Source of the DNA: Pseudomonas frederiksbergensis
Lineage (GTDB): Bacteria > Pseudomonadota > Gammaproteobacteria > Pseudomonadales > Pseudomonadaceae
Length of the DNA stretch: 64,000 bases
Assembly: GCF_001874645.1 (NCBI RefSeq)
Contig: NZ_CP017886.1
Coordinates: forward strand, 1-64,000
Reading direction: 5' to 3'
Part shown: piece by piece, positions 55,114-64,000 of the stretch
How positions within the stretch are numbered: the first letter of the stretch is position 1
Layout of the letters: every line of letters begins with the position of its first letter
The notes under the pieces: model-generated
Database searches by the model: none
Seen by the model: only the letters and a program-made list of their open reading frames with translations
Told to the model about the DNA's origin: nothing
Made by a program: the position numbers and the translations under genes

Positions 55114-56013
55114 ATGATTGACCTCCGCCGTCTGCGCTACTTCCTGATCGTCAGCGACGAGTTGCACTTTGGCCGTGCCGCGGCACGCCTGCACATTGCC
55201 CAGCCGCCACTGACGCGGCAGATTTCGGCACTGGAGGCGGAACTGGGCTTTCGCCTGTTCGATCGCAGCACCCGCAACGTCACGCTCACCTCCGAGGGTC
55301 GGCACTTTCTGCCCTACGCCCGGGCTGTACTGGAGCAAGTCGATCTGACGGCGAGCATTACCAGCAAGCTGGCGGCGGGTTCCGCTGGTCATCTGGCGGT
55401 GGGCTACGCCAGTTCGATTGCGCTGTCGGACATCTTCAGCCAGACCATTCAGGCCTTCTGCTCGGCGTATCCGGATGTGCAATTGACCGTGGAAGAAGGC
55501 GCGTCCAGCACCCAATGGTCGCAGCTCATCGAGGGACGTCTGGATATCGGCATGAGTCGTATGCAGCCGCCCGCCGAAGATGCCGAGATTCAAGCCATCT
55601 GCCTGGACAACGAGCCGCTGGTCGCGGCCATTGCCAGTGACAGCCCGCTCGCCCGGCAAGAACAGGTGACACTTGCCGAGCTGAGCGCCTACCCGTTGAT
55701 CGCCTTCCCGACCGACTACGGTTCCGGATTGAACGAGATCATCGAGGCGCTATATCGGCGCCAGGCGCTGACACCCGTGCCCGCGCCGAAGGGCAAGCAG
55801 ATCACCTCGATCATCGCCCTGGTCGCCGCAGGCCGTGGCGTCGCCGTGGTGCCCCAGTGCACCCAGACCCTGGTCAAGCGCGGTGTGACCTATCGGCCCT
55901 TGGCCGAACCCGGGGCCACCGCCCCCTTACTGGTATTGACGCGCAAACGCGAGCGCAGCCCGCTGGTCAAGGCATTTGTCGAAATCATCGAGCAGACCCT
56001 GCGAGCGAAGTGA
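55114..56013 (+). CDS. LysR-family regulator (YnfL-like)
   Basis: 299 residues from ATG 55114 (AAGG). HTH: LRRLRYFLIVSDELHFGRAAARLHIAQPPLTRQI. Effector domain complete. Divergent from the exporter with a region of about 107 bases that holds both promoters. Candidate regulator of the cluster. Confidence 0.9.
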   Translation: MIDLRRLRYFLIVSDELHFGRAAARLHIAQPPLTRQISALEAELGFRLFDRSTRNVTLTSEGRHFLPYARAVLEQVDLTASITSKLAAGSAGHLAVGYASSIALSDIFSQTIQAFCSAYPDVQLTVEEGASSTQWSQLIEGRLDIGMSRMQPPAEDAEIQAICLDNEPLVAAIASDSPLARQEQVTLAELSAYPLIAFPTDYGSGLNEIIEALYRRQALTPVPAPKGKQITSIIALVAAGRGVAVVPQCTQTLVKRGVTYRPLAEPGATAPLLVLTRKRERSPLVKAFVEIIEQTLRAK

Positions 56014-56124
56014 ATGATTTTAGTGGTTGGATGGGCGGTGGTTCGTTGGCGCATGACGATCCGCTTGTGAGGCTAAAAATGGTGTCCACATAAATTGAAC
56101 TGTCCCCACAAAGCTGATCGCTGG

Positions 56125-56307
56125 ATGGTAGGCCGGACGACCCGTTGCAGCAGGATCAACACCTTCAACCCCACGTGCACCGAGGTCGAGTTCATCGACG
56201 GAAACGTCGACCACTCGGACTGGATTTTCTTCAGCTACGTAATCGTCCAGGCACTCCGGCAGCAGCGTCACCTGCGTCCGAGTCTCACCTTCAATGAATC
56301 GCTTCAT
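56125..56307 (-). pseudogene. IS1182-family transposase remnant
   Basis: MKRFIEGETRTQVTLLPE, EENPVRVVDVSVDELDLG and GRPAYHPA are the start of IS1182-type transposases. Ends after about 60 residues. Confidence 0.75.
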
Positions 56308-56402
56308 GATCGCTCCCGATCAGATCTCGACGATCAAAAGGTTAGACAATCACTGGCGTTTTCACACAGCCTGGGTCGATAGCGGCCTTTCGTGAATGAC
56401 TG

Positions 56403-57257
56403 TCAAGCCCTCCGCGTGGAGCAATACTCCACAATGAGCTGAGTGACCGCTGCCACAATCGCCTGATCCGCGTCAGGAGAAGTAAACAATCGAAATTGCG
56501 CATCCGGCAAATCCGGCAACCCTTGTTCTACCCCAAGAACCGCCAGTCCTTGCCTCAACTGACTGAGTGTCATGGGCGCTACCGCGAAGCCCGCAAGCGC
56601 CGCCGCCCGCAACCCGGCAGTGCTACTGCATAACATCGCAGTGCGTTGGGCGATCCCCGCCTGGGCCAGCCTCGTCAGCGCTACCTCGCGATAAGGGCAC
56701 GGCTCGGGGAACAGAGCCAGTGGCAACGGCGTCGGTAACTGGGCGACGGGTTGTGCCGACCAGGCCCACACCAGCGGCTCTTGCCACAGCAGCAGCCCCG
56801 CTTCGCTGGTTTCGCATAGAGAACCGATGACCAGCTCCAGATGACCTTGCTTCATCAGGTTCAGCAACATGCCAGGAATGCCCACCTGCACGTCGATCTC
56901 CATGCCCGGGTACTGCGCCGCGAAATCCTGAAAAGTGCGCAGTAACCGCGATTCGACAAAATCCTCGGACACCCCGATCCGCAGCCGTCCGTGAAAAGGC
57001 ATGCGCGTCAGTTCTGCCCAGGCATCGCGGTTCAGCACAAGGATCGTGCGCGCATAAGAGACCAAGCGCTCGCCATCGGGAGTCAGTTGCTGGGAGCGGG
57101 TGGTACGCGTCAACAGGGGTTTACCAATCTGTTCTTCCAATCGCCGCACGTGGCCACTGACCGCAGATTGAGTGAGGTGCAGCTTCTGCGCTGCACGACT
57201 GAAGCCTTCTTCATCGACGACGGTGACAAATGTTTTGAGCAGCAGAGTATCGAACAT
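56403..57257 (-). CDS. LysR-family regulator
   Basis: 284 residues from ATG 57257. HTH LLKTFVTVVDEEGFSRAAQKLHLTQSAVSGHV. Divergent from the azoreductase gene with 106 bases between. Probable regulator of azoR. Effector domain ends in a short Arg-rich tail. Confidence 0.9.
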   Translation of the reverse strand: MFDTLLLKTFVTVVDEEGFSRAAQKLHLTQSAVSGHVRRLEEQIGKPLLTRTTRSQQLTPDGERLVSYARTILVLNRDAWAELTRMPFHGRLRIGVSEDFVESRLLRTFQDFAAQYPGMEIDVQVGIPGMLLNLMKQGHLELVIGSLCETSEAGLLLWQEPLVWAWSAQPVAQLPTPLPLALFPEPCPYREVALTRLAQAGIAQRTAMLCSSTAGLRAAALAGFAVAPMTLSQLRQGLAVLGVEQGLPDLPDAQFRLFTSPDADQAIVAAVTQLIVEYCSTRRA

Positions 57258-57363
57258 AGTTTTATACGTGATCAATGGCGTATGAATTTACGATTTATAT
57301 TTCAAATTTAACTATGTTGCAATGTTCCCACCTGCCCTATCTCCCCACCACTCGAGGCGTGCC

Positions 57364-58005
57364 ATGACTACTCTTCTCCATATTGAATGTTCTCCGCGCA
57401 AGCAGCGTTCGGCCTCCCTGGAAGTCGCCCGCAGCTTCATTGCGCGTTATCAAGAAAACACCCCAGACACCGAAATCATCACTCTCGACCTTTGGAACAT
57501 GGCTTTGCCGGAATTCGATGATCTGGCAATGGAGGCCAAATACGCCGGACTCAATGGCACGCCCTTGACCTCCGCACAACAAGACGCCTGGAACACGTTG
57601 AAAGAGTTGGCAGGTCACCTGCACCGCTCGGATGTGCTGGTGATGTCAGTACCGCTGTGGAATTTCAGTATCCCGTACAAACTCAAGCACTTCATCGATC
57701 TGGTGTCGCAGAAAGACATCCTGTTCAGCTTTGACCCGGAGCGCGGCCTGGAAGGCATGCTGCTCAACAAAACCGCTGTGGTGATGTACGCCCGTGGCCT
57801 GGATTATTCGGCGCAGTCGATCACACCGGCAACGTGCTTCGACTTTCAGAAGCCCTATGTTGAAGCCTGGCTGAAATTTGTCGGTGTAACGGATGTGCAT
57901 TCGGTGATTGTGGAGAAAACCATCCTAGGGGAAGACGTTGATCTCAGCGCGCGTGAGGCCGCGACTCAGCAGGCCAGGAGATTGGCAGATAGTATTTGTC
58001 GCTGA
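57364..58005 (+). CDS. azoR: FMN-dependent NADH-azoreductase (AzoR family)
   Basis: 213 residues from ATG 57364. Flavodoxin-like fold: HIECSPRKQRSASLEVA, PLWNFSIPYKLKHFIDLV, and the conserved VVMYARGLDYS. Reduces azo dyes or quinones. Divergent LysR. Confidence 0.9.
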   Translation: MTTLLHIECSPRKQRSASLEVARSFIARYQENTPDTEIITLDLWNMALPEFDDLAMEAKYAGLNGTPLTSAQQDAWNTLKELAGHLHRSDVLVMSVPLWNFSIPYKLKHFIDLVSQKDILFSFDPERGLEGMLLNKTAVVMYARGLDYSAQSITPATCFDFQKPYVEAWLKFVGVTDVHSVIVEKTILGEDVDLSAREAATQQARRLADSICR

Positions 58006-58173
58006 CTCTTCAGGGGCTCGTTCAACCTGTGTGGGGGCTCGTTACCCGCCAGATGGCGAGCCGCCTGGTTCGGTCCAAGACATTTGCGCATAGGTCAGGT
58101 CCTGTCCGTTTCCCTGCCGTCCGCCTTCCTCCGCCGGCTACCGCTGCGGCGACAAATCACCCCTTCGATCCTG

Positions 58174-58839
58174 CTAAGGATCTATCTCAACCGCATCAAG
58201 GCCGACGCAGCGAACTTCGCCTACGGGGCATCGAAGGACTCTATAGATCTCAGAAATAACCTGCATCGTCGCGTCTTCGATCGTTCCTTCATTACGGCAT
58301 AAAACCCAGCCGTGATCTGCAATCGCTCGCTCGAACGCCTTGGTACAAGCGACATGTTCTTCCAGCTTATGGATCACAGTACTGCTCAGCCCACGCCGTC
58401 GTGCCGCTGCCCTCGCCCATGAAATATCAGGGGCGGTGACAACCCCGACATGCAGGTCTGGCACTCGCACGTTTCGATCAATGTTTAACTGTAGAATCTC
58501 TGCAAACGGGACTATCCGGCGAAATGCGGCATCAGACGGGTACCAGCGATCGATCAAGATGATGCTGCCTGGTGGCTGTTTAGCCAGCACGTGCTGGGAA
58601 ATCCAGGTACGGCTATCAGCAAAGCGCTCACAAACCCCCAACTCAAAATCCCGGGTGGGATTTCTGACGAGCTTGTTAACGAGGGCCATTGTTTCACCCC
58701 TATAGGGATCGCTTTTTTTCTCGCAAAGTCGGATCACCTTTTTGTTGTCTGCCCTCAGTACTTTCGTAACGGCCTCCAGCAGTGTGGTTTTGCCGGTTCC
58801 CTTGGGCCCATCTAGAGAAACAAACAGCGGACGATTCAT
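58174..58839 (-). CDS. Thymidylate-kinase-like protein
   Basis: 221 residues. P-loop GPKGTGKTT, DRWYPSD and a LID-like AAARRRGLS. Distant from the housekeeping Tmk, as no holB or ycfH gene is near. Possibly a nucleoside kinase or a defence-type accessory. Function not certain. Confidence 0.7.
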   Translation of the reverse strand: MNRPLFVSLDGPKGTGKTTLLEAVTKVLRADNKKVIRLCEKKSDPYRGETMALVNKLVRNPTRDFELGVCERFADSRTWISQHVLAKQPPGSIILIDRWYPSDAAFRRIVPFAEILQLNIDRNVRVPDLHVGVVTAPDISWARAAARRRGLSSTVIHKLEEHVACTKAFERAIADHGWVLCRNEGTIEDATMQVISEIYRVLRCPVGEVRCVGLDAVEIDP

Positions 58840-59092
58840 TCTTCAAATAACGATTGATATACGGTTTTTTTTGCCCGGTTCGTTCGCTGGAACCGCTTGG
58901 CGCGACTACGCGAATCGAGTGAAAGGCCCTTATGAACAGACATTGATGAACACTCTAACCTGGTTTCTGGCTAACGGGTCTCAAAATCCGGGGTTACAGC
59001 CGCTTATGAACATCGGTCATCGCCCATTAGTTAAATTATGTATCGGCGAATGAACGCAGCGAGGGCTGCGCGGTGACATTGCTCAGCGCTCG

Positions 59093-59884
59093 TCAACTGC
59101 CGCCGAACCAGTTGTAGCCCTGGTCTTCCCAGTAGCCTCCGCTGTAGGTGTTGCTGACGAATATCGCCTGAATGTGCTTGGGGTTCTTGTAGCCGAGCTT
59201 GGTGGGCATGCGCAGTTTCATCGGGAAACCGTATTGGCGAGGTAGAACCGCTCCGTCATAGGTCAGTGTCAGCAGGGTTTGCGAATGCAGTGCGGTGGCC
59301 ATGTCGATGCTGGTGTAGTAGTCGTCCGCACATTTGAAGCCGACATATTTCGCGTCCGTGTCGGCACCGACCCGTTTCAGGAAGTCGCTAAACCGTACCC
59401 CGCCCCACCGACCGATTGCGCTCCAGCCTTCGACGCAGATGTGCCGAGTGATTTGCTCGGTCTGCGCCATGGCTCGCAGCTCTTCGAGCCGCCAGCTGCG
59501 CTTGTCCGCCACCAGCCCGGTCACTTCCAGTCGATAACCGGCTTCCTCGACCACAGGCGCCTCGTCAATGTCGTAGAAGGCGTTGAAGGGAAACGGTCGG
59601 GTAATCATCGACTCCGGATAGGTCGGCGCCAATGCATTAGGGTTGAACAACCAGCCCTGCACCCGATCATTGAACCTGGACATCGATGACAGGGCAGTTT
59701 CAACGCTTTCGCTGTTGCTTAGATTGCAGCCGGACAACATAACCACACCGCCGAGGGTCAGGCCTCGTAGCAGGAACGACCGGCGCGAGCGGTCTTCTAT
59801 TTGTATTTGAGGCGCAATGATTTTTCTGGCGTCTGTCAGAATGGATGACTCGTCCAGCCCTGCCCCTTCATTTCGCTTGCTCAT
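59093..59884 (-). CDS. Periplasmic molybdopterin oxidoreductase, lipoprotein type
   Basis: 263 residues from ATG 59884. A twin-arginine start (SRRSFLLRGLTLGG) joins a lipobox (MLSGC). Sulfite-oxidase fold: CVEGWSAIGRWGGVRF carries the molybdenum Cys, LPRQYGFPMKLRMPTKLGYKNPK. Start overlaps the cytochrome b stop (ATGA), so the pair works together, like MsrPQ in plan but with a cytochrome b partner. Confidence 0.85.
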   Translation of the reverse strand: MSKRNEGAGLDESSILTDARKIIAPQIQIEDRSRRSFLLRGLTLGGVVMLSGCNLSNSESVETALSSMSRFNDRVQGWLFNPNALAPTYPESMITRPFPFNAFYDIDEAPVVEEAGYRLEVTGLVADKRSWRLEELRAMAQTEQITRHICVEGWSAIGRWGGVRFSDFLKRVGADTDAKYVGFKCADDYYTSIDMATALHSQTLLTLTYDGAVLPRQYGFPMKLRMPTKLGYKNPKHIQAIFVSNTYSGGYWEDQGYNWFGGS

Positions 59885-60519
59885 ACGCGCTCCTTGCGAC
59901 CGACGATCATCGCCCACAGTGTTTTAGGAACCAGTGCGACCATCACCAGATGAACCGCGACGAACCCCATCAACAGCGCCATCGCGATGAAGTGCACGTG
60001 ACGTGCGCCCTCGTAGCCGCCCATCAACTCGCGCAGTGTTGCGAACTGAACGGACTTCCAAAGCACCAGCCCGGAGACAACCATCATCGCGATGTCGACC
60101 ATTACCAACAGATAAGCAACCCGTTGCACCTGGTTGTAGTGATTCAAGTCGGCATGCCCCAAACGTCCCCTCAACGCGGCCCATAGGTCACGCATCACAC
60201 CTTTGGGTGACACCGGGAAAAAGCGACGTGAAAGACGGCCACTGGCAACATTGATGATCAAATAGACGAGGCCATTGAAAACCAGCAACCACATTGCAGC
60301 GAAATGCCACTGCAGCGCCCCGCCCAACCAACCGCCCAGAGTGATCGACGTTGGAAAGCTGAAGCCGTACAGAGGAGACGCATTATAGATTCGCCAACCA
60401 CTGGTCACCATCACCAGCACGGCCAAAGCATTCAACCAATGAGTCAACCTTAGCCAGCGAGGATGGCTGATCACCGGACGCGGGGAGGTAACGCTGGTCG
60501 ATGTAGGCAACGCTGACAT
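59881..60519 (-). CDS. Cytochrome b/b6 membrane subunit
   Basis: 212 residues from ATG 60519. Four or more spans. His ligands in RLTHWLNALAVL, WHFAAMWLL and ARHVHFIAMALL. Supplies electrons to the molybdopterin protein next to it. Confidence 0.85.
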   Translation of the reverse strand: MSALPTSTSVTSPRPVISHPRWLRLTHWLNALAVLVMVTSGWRIYNASPLYGFSFPTSITLGGWLGGALQWHFAAMWLLVFNGLVYLIINVASGRLSRRFFPVSPKGVMRDLWAALRGRLGHADLNHYNQVQRVAYLLVMVDIAMMVVSGLVLWKSVQFATLRELMGGYEGARHVHFIAMALLMGFVAVHLVMVALVPKTLWAMIVGRKERV

Positions 60520-60700
60520 GATCGGCTCCAAGCGTTAGGTTTGTAGGGATTATGTAGGCCTAAACATCCCTAAATCCTCACGTAAAGTTAAAGTTAACGT
60601 GATAACTCCCAAGCTAATTGTAGACGTCATAAATCGCCCCTATCAGCGGGTGCAGAGGCGTACTCACCACGCTCATGGAGTTGGAAGCAAAAGTCCTCGA

Positions 60701-61738
60701 TCAGCTCACTCGATTGCGACCATTGCGCTTGGCTCGGTAAAGCGCGTCATCGGCACGGGTCAGGAGGCTTTCAACATTGTCACCTGTTTTGGCAAGAGCG
60801 ACGCCGAAGGATGCAGTTACTGTATCGAGCACCTCGTCAGTGCCACGTGCCTTGATCCGCAACGACTGAATTTTAAGACGCAGCTGTTCAGCGAAGGTAT
60901 GGACGTTAGTGATATCGGGGCAGTTCTGCAGAATCACGCAGAACTCTTCGCCACCATAGCGTGCAGCCAAGGCTTCGGGTGGAAGTGAGTTCCGTAACAC
61001 TTGACCGACATGCTCAAGTACGCGGTCACCCAACGGATGACCATACTGATCATTGAATTGCTTGAAATGGTCGATATCCAGCATGACCAACGCCACCCCA
61101 TGAGGAGCGTTGCTCAGCGCATGCTCCAGTAAGCGAGTGAAGGTGGCTCGGTTCAACACCTTAGTCAGGCCATCCAGCGTCGCGGCCAGTTGGGCTCGCT
61201 CGAGCTTGTCCCTCAGACTTTTAATCTCATTTTGCGCGGAATGCAGCTGAGAAAGGAAAAGCTCTTGCTGATCTTGCATTAGCTGGGTGCTTTGCTGCAG
61301 CTCGCTTAGTATTGTGGGCAACCTCTCATTGACCGGCTCCTCAAGCATTTCCATGCACTGCCCAAGGCTGGTTTGAAAGTTGAGATTGCTCTTCATGCTT
61401 TGCGAGACATCACGCTCCATGTCGTCAACCAGATTGATTGCTTGTTGCTGTCCAGCGCGGGCGTCCTCCAATTCGTGGCGAATGATGTAGTCGCGAAAAA
61501 GCTTCGCAGCGGATTCGGGAGGAAAACAGTCGAAGTCTTTGACAACCCTGTCCAGATGACGATTGAGCTCCGGTTCCTGACCTTTGCTGTAGGTGTACCA
61601 GAGCGCATAGTGCACGGGATTAGGTGGGATGTTGTGACGCACCATCAGTGGTACGGCCTGCTTCAGCAGAGCCACCGCTTCGCGGGAGTCCTCTGGATAC
61701 AGCGTTAGGGCGGTCGCATGCGTCTCTGATTGGCTCAT
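60701..61738 (-). CDS. Diguanylate cyclase (GGDEF)
   Basis: 345 residues from ATG 61738. N-terminal coiled coil with no membrane segment. GGDEF domain: LTKVLNRATFTRLLEHAL, DIDHFKQFNDQYGHPLGD, and the active loop reads RYGGEEF. Complete, expected active. Alone on its strand. Confidence 0.9.
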   Translation of the reverse strand: MSQSETHATALTLYPEDSREAVALLKQAVPLMVRHNIPPNPVHYALWYTYSKGQEPELNRHLDRVVKDFDCFPPESAAKLFRDYIIRHELEDARAGQQQAINLVDDMERDVSQSMKSNLNFQTSLGQCMEMLEEPVNERLPTILSELQQSTQLMQDQQELFLSQLHSAQNEIKSLRDKLERAQLAATLDGLTKVLNRATFTRLLEHALSNAPHGVALVMLDIDHFKQFNDQYGHPLGDRVLEHVGQVLRNSLPPEALAARYGGEEFCVILQNCPDITNVHTFAEQLRLKIQSLRIKARGTDEVLDTVTASFGVALAKTGDNVESLLTRADDALYRAKRNGRNRVS

Positions 61739-62315
61739 AATGTCACTGTGGTTGTTTTTACTGGCAAATATGAAGTCAGGGCAGCATATCCGTATGTGTA
61801 GCAAACAGCCATCAGTGTCAGCAAATCTGACACACCCGCTACCTTAATCGTTTCTAATGCCCCAAAAGACCGTACGCCCTTGTGTAGTGGTCAACTAATC
61901 CCGGACACGACGTTAGTTTTTTTCTCGGCCTGAGCTGACTGTCAGCGCCGAGGTTGACTTGACGCTGGGTGCTGATAACAACTAAAGAGCTATGAGCTAC
62001 AGTTGTACTGCCTCATTTTGGCGAGCCTGGGTGCAGGAAGTAGCGAAAATAAGGAGTGTGGGTGTTACAGAATCGCAGACTGGCCCGGCCAGTCATTGGT
62101 TGGCTATACCTGTCGGCATCGTCTGTCATCAAATGCCAAGTCACTGACGTTCAATGAAAAGCAGTCGCTTTGCGCGTGACGATACTGGCTTGCTAATCGA
62201 AGTCAGTCGGTTAATTGAAAACCCACTTATACATTACGTCGGATGCCTCTCCTCCCCAATGGTGTGTGGGGTGCTGGCAGATGCATCTCAGTAAAACACT
62301 CATGGAGAGAGCAGC
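61739..62315. other. Intergenic region with an IS-end relic
   Basis: Apart from the repeat at 61883 I see no gene. The SorA ribosome site (GGAGAGAG) is at the right end. Confidence 0.5.
61883..61908 (+). repeat. Orphan IS3-type terminal repeat
   Basis: TGTAGTGGTCAACTAATCCC and the following GGACAC match, base for base, the right end of the IS3 element at 38056 read from the other strand. No transposase accompanies it. Confidence 0.85.
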
Positions 62316-63557
62316 ATGAAGTTCAGTCTTGTTGATAACGGCAACCCGAGCCGCCGGCGCATTCTACGCGATGCCTTCGCCCTGGCTTTGGCAGCGTCTC
62401 CATTGGCAAACCTTGCCAAAGCAGCCGAAGAAGCACCGGAAGAAGTGACCTTTGCTGCCGGCCCACGGCCGCTGGTGCAATACCCGCAAAAAAGACCGTT
62501 GACCCTGGTGACCACCCGCCCGCCGCACCTTGAGACGCCATTCCCCGTCTTCAACGAAGGGCCCATCACCCCGAATGACGCCTTTTTTGTGCGTTACCAT
62601 CTGGCCAATTTCCCTACCAGCATCGATCCGGACAGTTACCGTCTGACGATCAAGGGCTCGGTCAACACACCGCTGTCACTTTCCCTTGCCGAACTCAAGG
62701 CGCTGGCCGAACCGGTAGAAGTGGTGGCCGTCAATCAGTGTTCGGGTAACAGCCGTGGCTTCTCGATGCCGCGCGTGTTCGGCGCTCAACTGGGCAATGG
62801 TTCAATGGGTAATGCCCGCTGGGTGGGGTTACCGCTCAAGGCGATATTGGAAAAGGCCGGGGTGAAAGCCGACGCCAAGCACGTGACCTTCCGTGGGCTC
62901 GATAAGCCAGTGCTGCCGAGCACTCCGGAGTTCATCAAGGCCCTGGACATCAGTCATGCCATGGACGGCGAGCCCATGATCGCCTGGTCGATGAACGGTA
63001 CTGACTTGCCATTCCTCAATGGTTACCCGATACGTCTGGTGGTGCCAGGCTACTTCGGCACGTACTGGGTCAAGCACTTGAGTGAGATCGAAGTCGTCGA
63101 CCACACCTACGACGGTTTCTTCATGGCTAAAGGCTACCGCGTTCCGGACAACGATTGTTTCTGCATCGCCCCCGGTACCACTGCGGCGCAAACGCTGCCT
63201 ATTTCCAAGTTGCCGGTACGCAGCTTCATCACTAGCGTCAAACACGGCGATGTGTTGCCGCTGAAAAAAAGCGTGGTGCTCAAGGGCATTGCGTTCGACG
63301 GCGGCGTTGGGGTCAACAAGGTGGAAGTGTCGATCGACGGCGGAAAAAGTTGGCGCGAAGCCAAGCTTGGAGCGGATCTTGGCCGTTTCTCCTTCCGTGA
63401 GTGGACGCTGCCGATCACCTTTACCCGCAAGGGCGCCACACAGTTAATGGTGCGAGCCAGTAACCATGCGGGTGAGACGCAGCCGCTGCGAGCCGACTGG
63501 AACCCCGGTGGTTACCGCCGCCACGTCGTAGAAACCAGCCACGTGACCGTCGCCTGA
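62316..63557 (+). CDS. SorA/SoxC-like molybdopterin sulfite dehydrogenase
   Basis: 413 residues. Twin-arginine leader (SRRRILRDAFALALAASP). Molybdenum domain with the Cys in VAVNQCSGNSRGFSMPR, then the C-terminal dimerisation domain (VNKVEVSIDGGKSWREAKL). Followed by a cytochrome c 11 bases later, the SorAB arrangement. Oxidises sulfite in the periplasm, with the cytochrome as acceptor. Confidence 0.9.
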   Translation: MKFSLVDNGNPSRRRILRDAFALALAASPLANLAKAAEEAPEEVTFAAGPRPLVQYPQKRPLTLVTTRPPHLETPFPVFNEGPITPNDAFFVRYHLANFPTSIDPDSYRLTIKGSVNTPLSLSLAELKALAEPVEVVAVNQCSGNSRGFSMPRVFGAQLGNGSMGNARWVGLPLKAILEKAGVKADAKHVTFRGLDKPVLPSTPEFIKALDISHAMDGEPMIAWSMNGTDLPFLNGYPIRLVVPGYFGTYWVKHLSEIEVVDHTYDGFFMAKGYRVPDNDCFCIAPGTTAAQTLPISKLPVRSFITSVKHGDVLPLKKSVVLKGIAFDGGVGVNKVEVSIDGGKSWREAKLGADLGRFSFREWTLPITFTRKGATQLMVRASNHAGETQPLRADWNPGGYRRHVVETSHVTVA

Positions 63558-63568
63558 GGGGGCCCCGC

Positions 63569-64000
63569 ATGAAACGCATAACCACCTTGCTGTGCGCGGC
63601 TCAGGTTTGTTTGGCTGCCATGGCTAGCGCAGCGCCACTAACGATCACATTGCCGCCCGAAACGGCTGTGTTCAAACCCAATGCTCTGCCCGGGTACCCA
63701 TTGGCTCAACAGAAGTGCTCCACCTGCCATTCTGCCGATTACATCAACTTCCAGCCTCCCGGCATGAGCCTGGCGCAGTGGACTGGAGAAGCGAGCAAGA
63801 TGCAGCACGTGTATGGTGCTCCGATCAGCGATCAGGATGTGAACATCATCGGCGCCTACCTTGCGGTGACCTATGGCAGCGCCCATGCGAGCGATGCCGA
63901 GGTGCAGGCTGCCTCGAGCCCATCGGCAGCCCAAGCCCCGGCGGCGCCTGTAGCCAAAGTCGGCGCCATGGCCTTGCTGCAGAGCAACTCGTGTCTATCC
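63569..64000 (+). CDS. Cytochrome c (SorB-like), cut by window end
   Basis: Signal peptide (LLCAAQVCLAAMASA) from ATG 63569, then CSTCH at about residue 50. An Ala/Pro-rich linker is followed by a possible second heme segment (LLQSNSCLS...) where the window ends. Partner of the sulfite dehydrogenase. Confidence 0.85.
   Translation, partial: MKRITTLLCAAQVCLAAMASAAPLTITLPPETAVFKPNALPGYPLAQQKCSTCHSADYINFQPPGMSLAQWTGEASKMQHVYGAPISDQDVNIIGAYLAVTYGSAHASDAEVQAASSPSAAQAPAAPVAKVGAMALLQSNSCLS

Overview
The window looks like a Pseudomonas chromosome, probably of the fluorescens/putida side of the genus, at the replication terminus. The evidence is a XerCD dif site at 13995-14022, a REP-type palindrome, IS elements of pseudomonad type, and periplasmic sulfite-oxidase and LysR/MFS genes of the usual pseudomonad kind. 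This assignment is inferred from gene content only.

1-14022: a tandem array of a filamentous phage (inovirus) integrated at dif. Window start to 4086 is the right part of one copy. 4087-14006 is one full 9,920-bp unit: repressor region on the minus strand, then Rep, ssDNA-binding protein, coat proteins, adsorption protein, pVI, Zot and secretin. The phage has no recombinase of its own. The junction at 4075-4193 folds into a forked hairpin with two inverted half-dif sites, as in CTX-phi attP, so host XerC/XerD use is inferred. Many phage genes carry one-base indels. The two copies differ by 13 indels and by no substitution that I noticed, which looks like sequence error rather than decay.

14038-38056: an accessory and defence island. 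It holds an IS5-family element beside dif, a broken integrase-like gene, and a three-gene system (nuclease-like plus C-terminal protein, middle component, Rad50-like ABC ATPase) that resembles ABC-three-component defence. It continues with a 1,528-residue SF1 helicase with a Vsr-like nuclease end, flanked by an intact and a decayed copy of one CxxC/HNH-like gene. A KfrA-integrase pair, a PIN-like gene, a HEPN/RES-type NAD-toxin gene and a nested IS3/IS30 wreck complete the island.

38054-45300: a TetR-controlled reductase/dehydrogenase group (old yellow enzyme, two SDRs, an MDR reductase), an exported RidA-like protein and an OXA-2-like class D beta-lactamase, with gene and IS remnants between them.

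45549-56013: a minus-strand cluster of eight genes (FAD enzyme, aminotransferase, acylating aldehyde dehydrogenase, HMG-like aldolase, AbrB-type membrane protein, ATP-grasp ligase, heme-oxygenase-like oxidase, MFS exporter) with a divergent LysR gene. The catabolic-looking aldolase/dehydrogenase pair has no ring-cleavage or hydratase partners. I read the cluster as a possible undescribed small-molecule pathway, by analogy with the nikkomycin SanM/SanN pair.

56014-64000: ordinary chromosome. An IS1182 remnant, LysR with divergent azoreductase, a thymidylate-kinase-like gene, a lipoprotein-type molybdopterin oxidoreductase with its cytochrome b, a diguanylate cyclase, an orphan IS3-type end, and a SorA-like molybdopterin sulfite dehydrogenase followed by a cytochrome c cut off by the window end.
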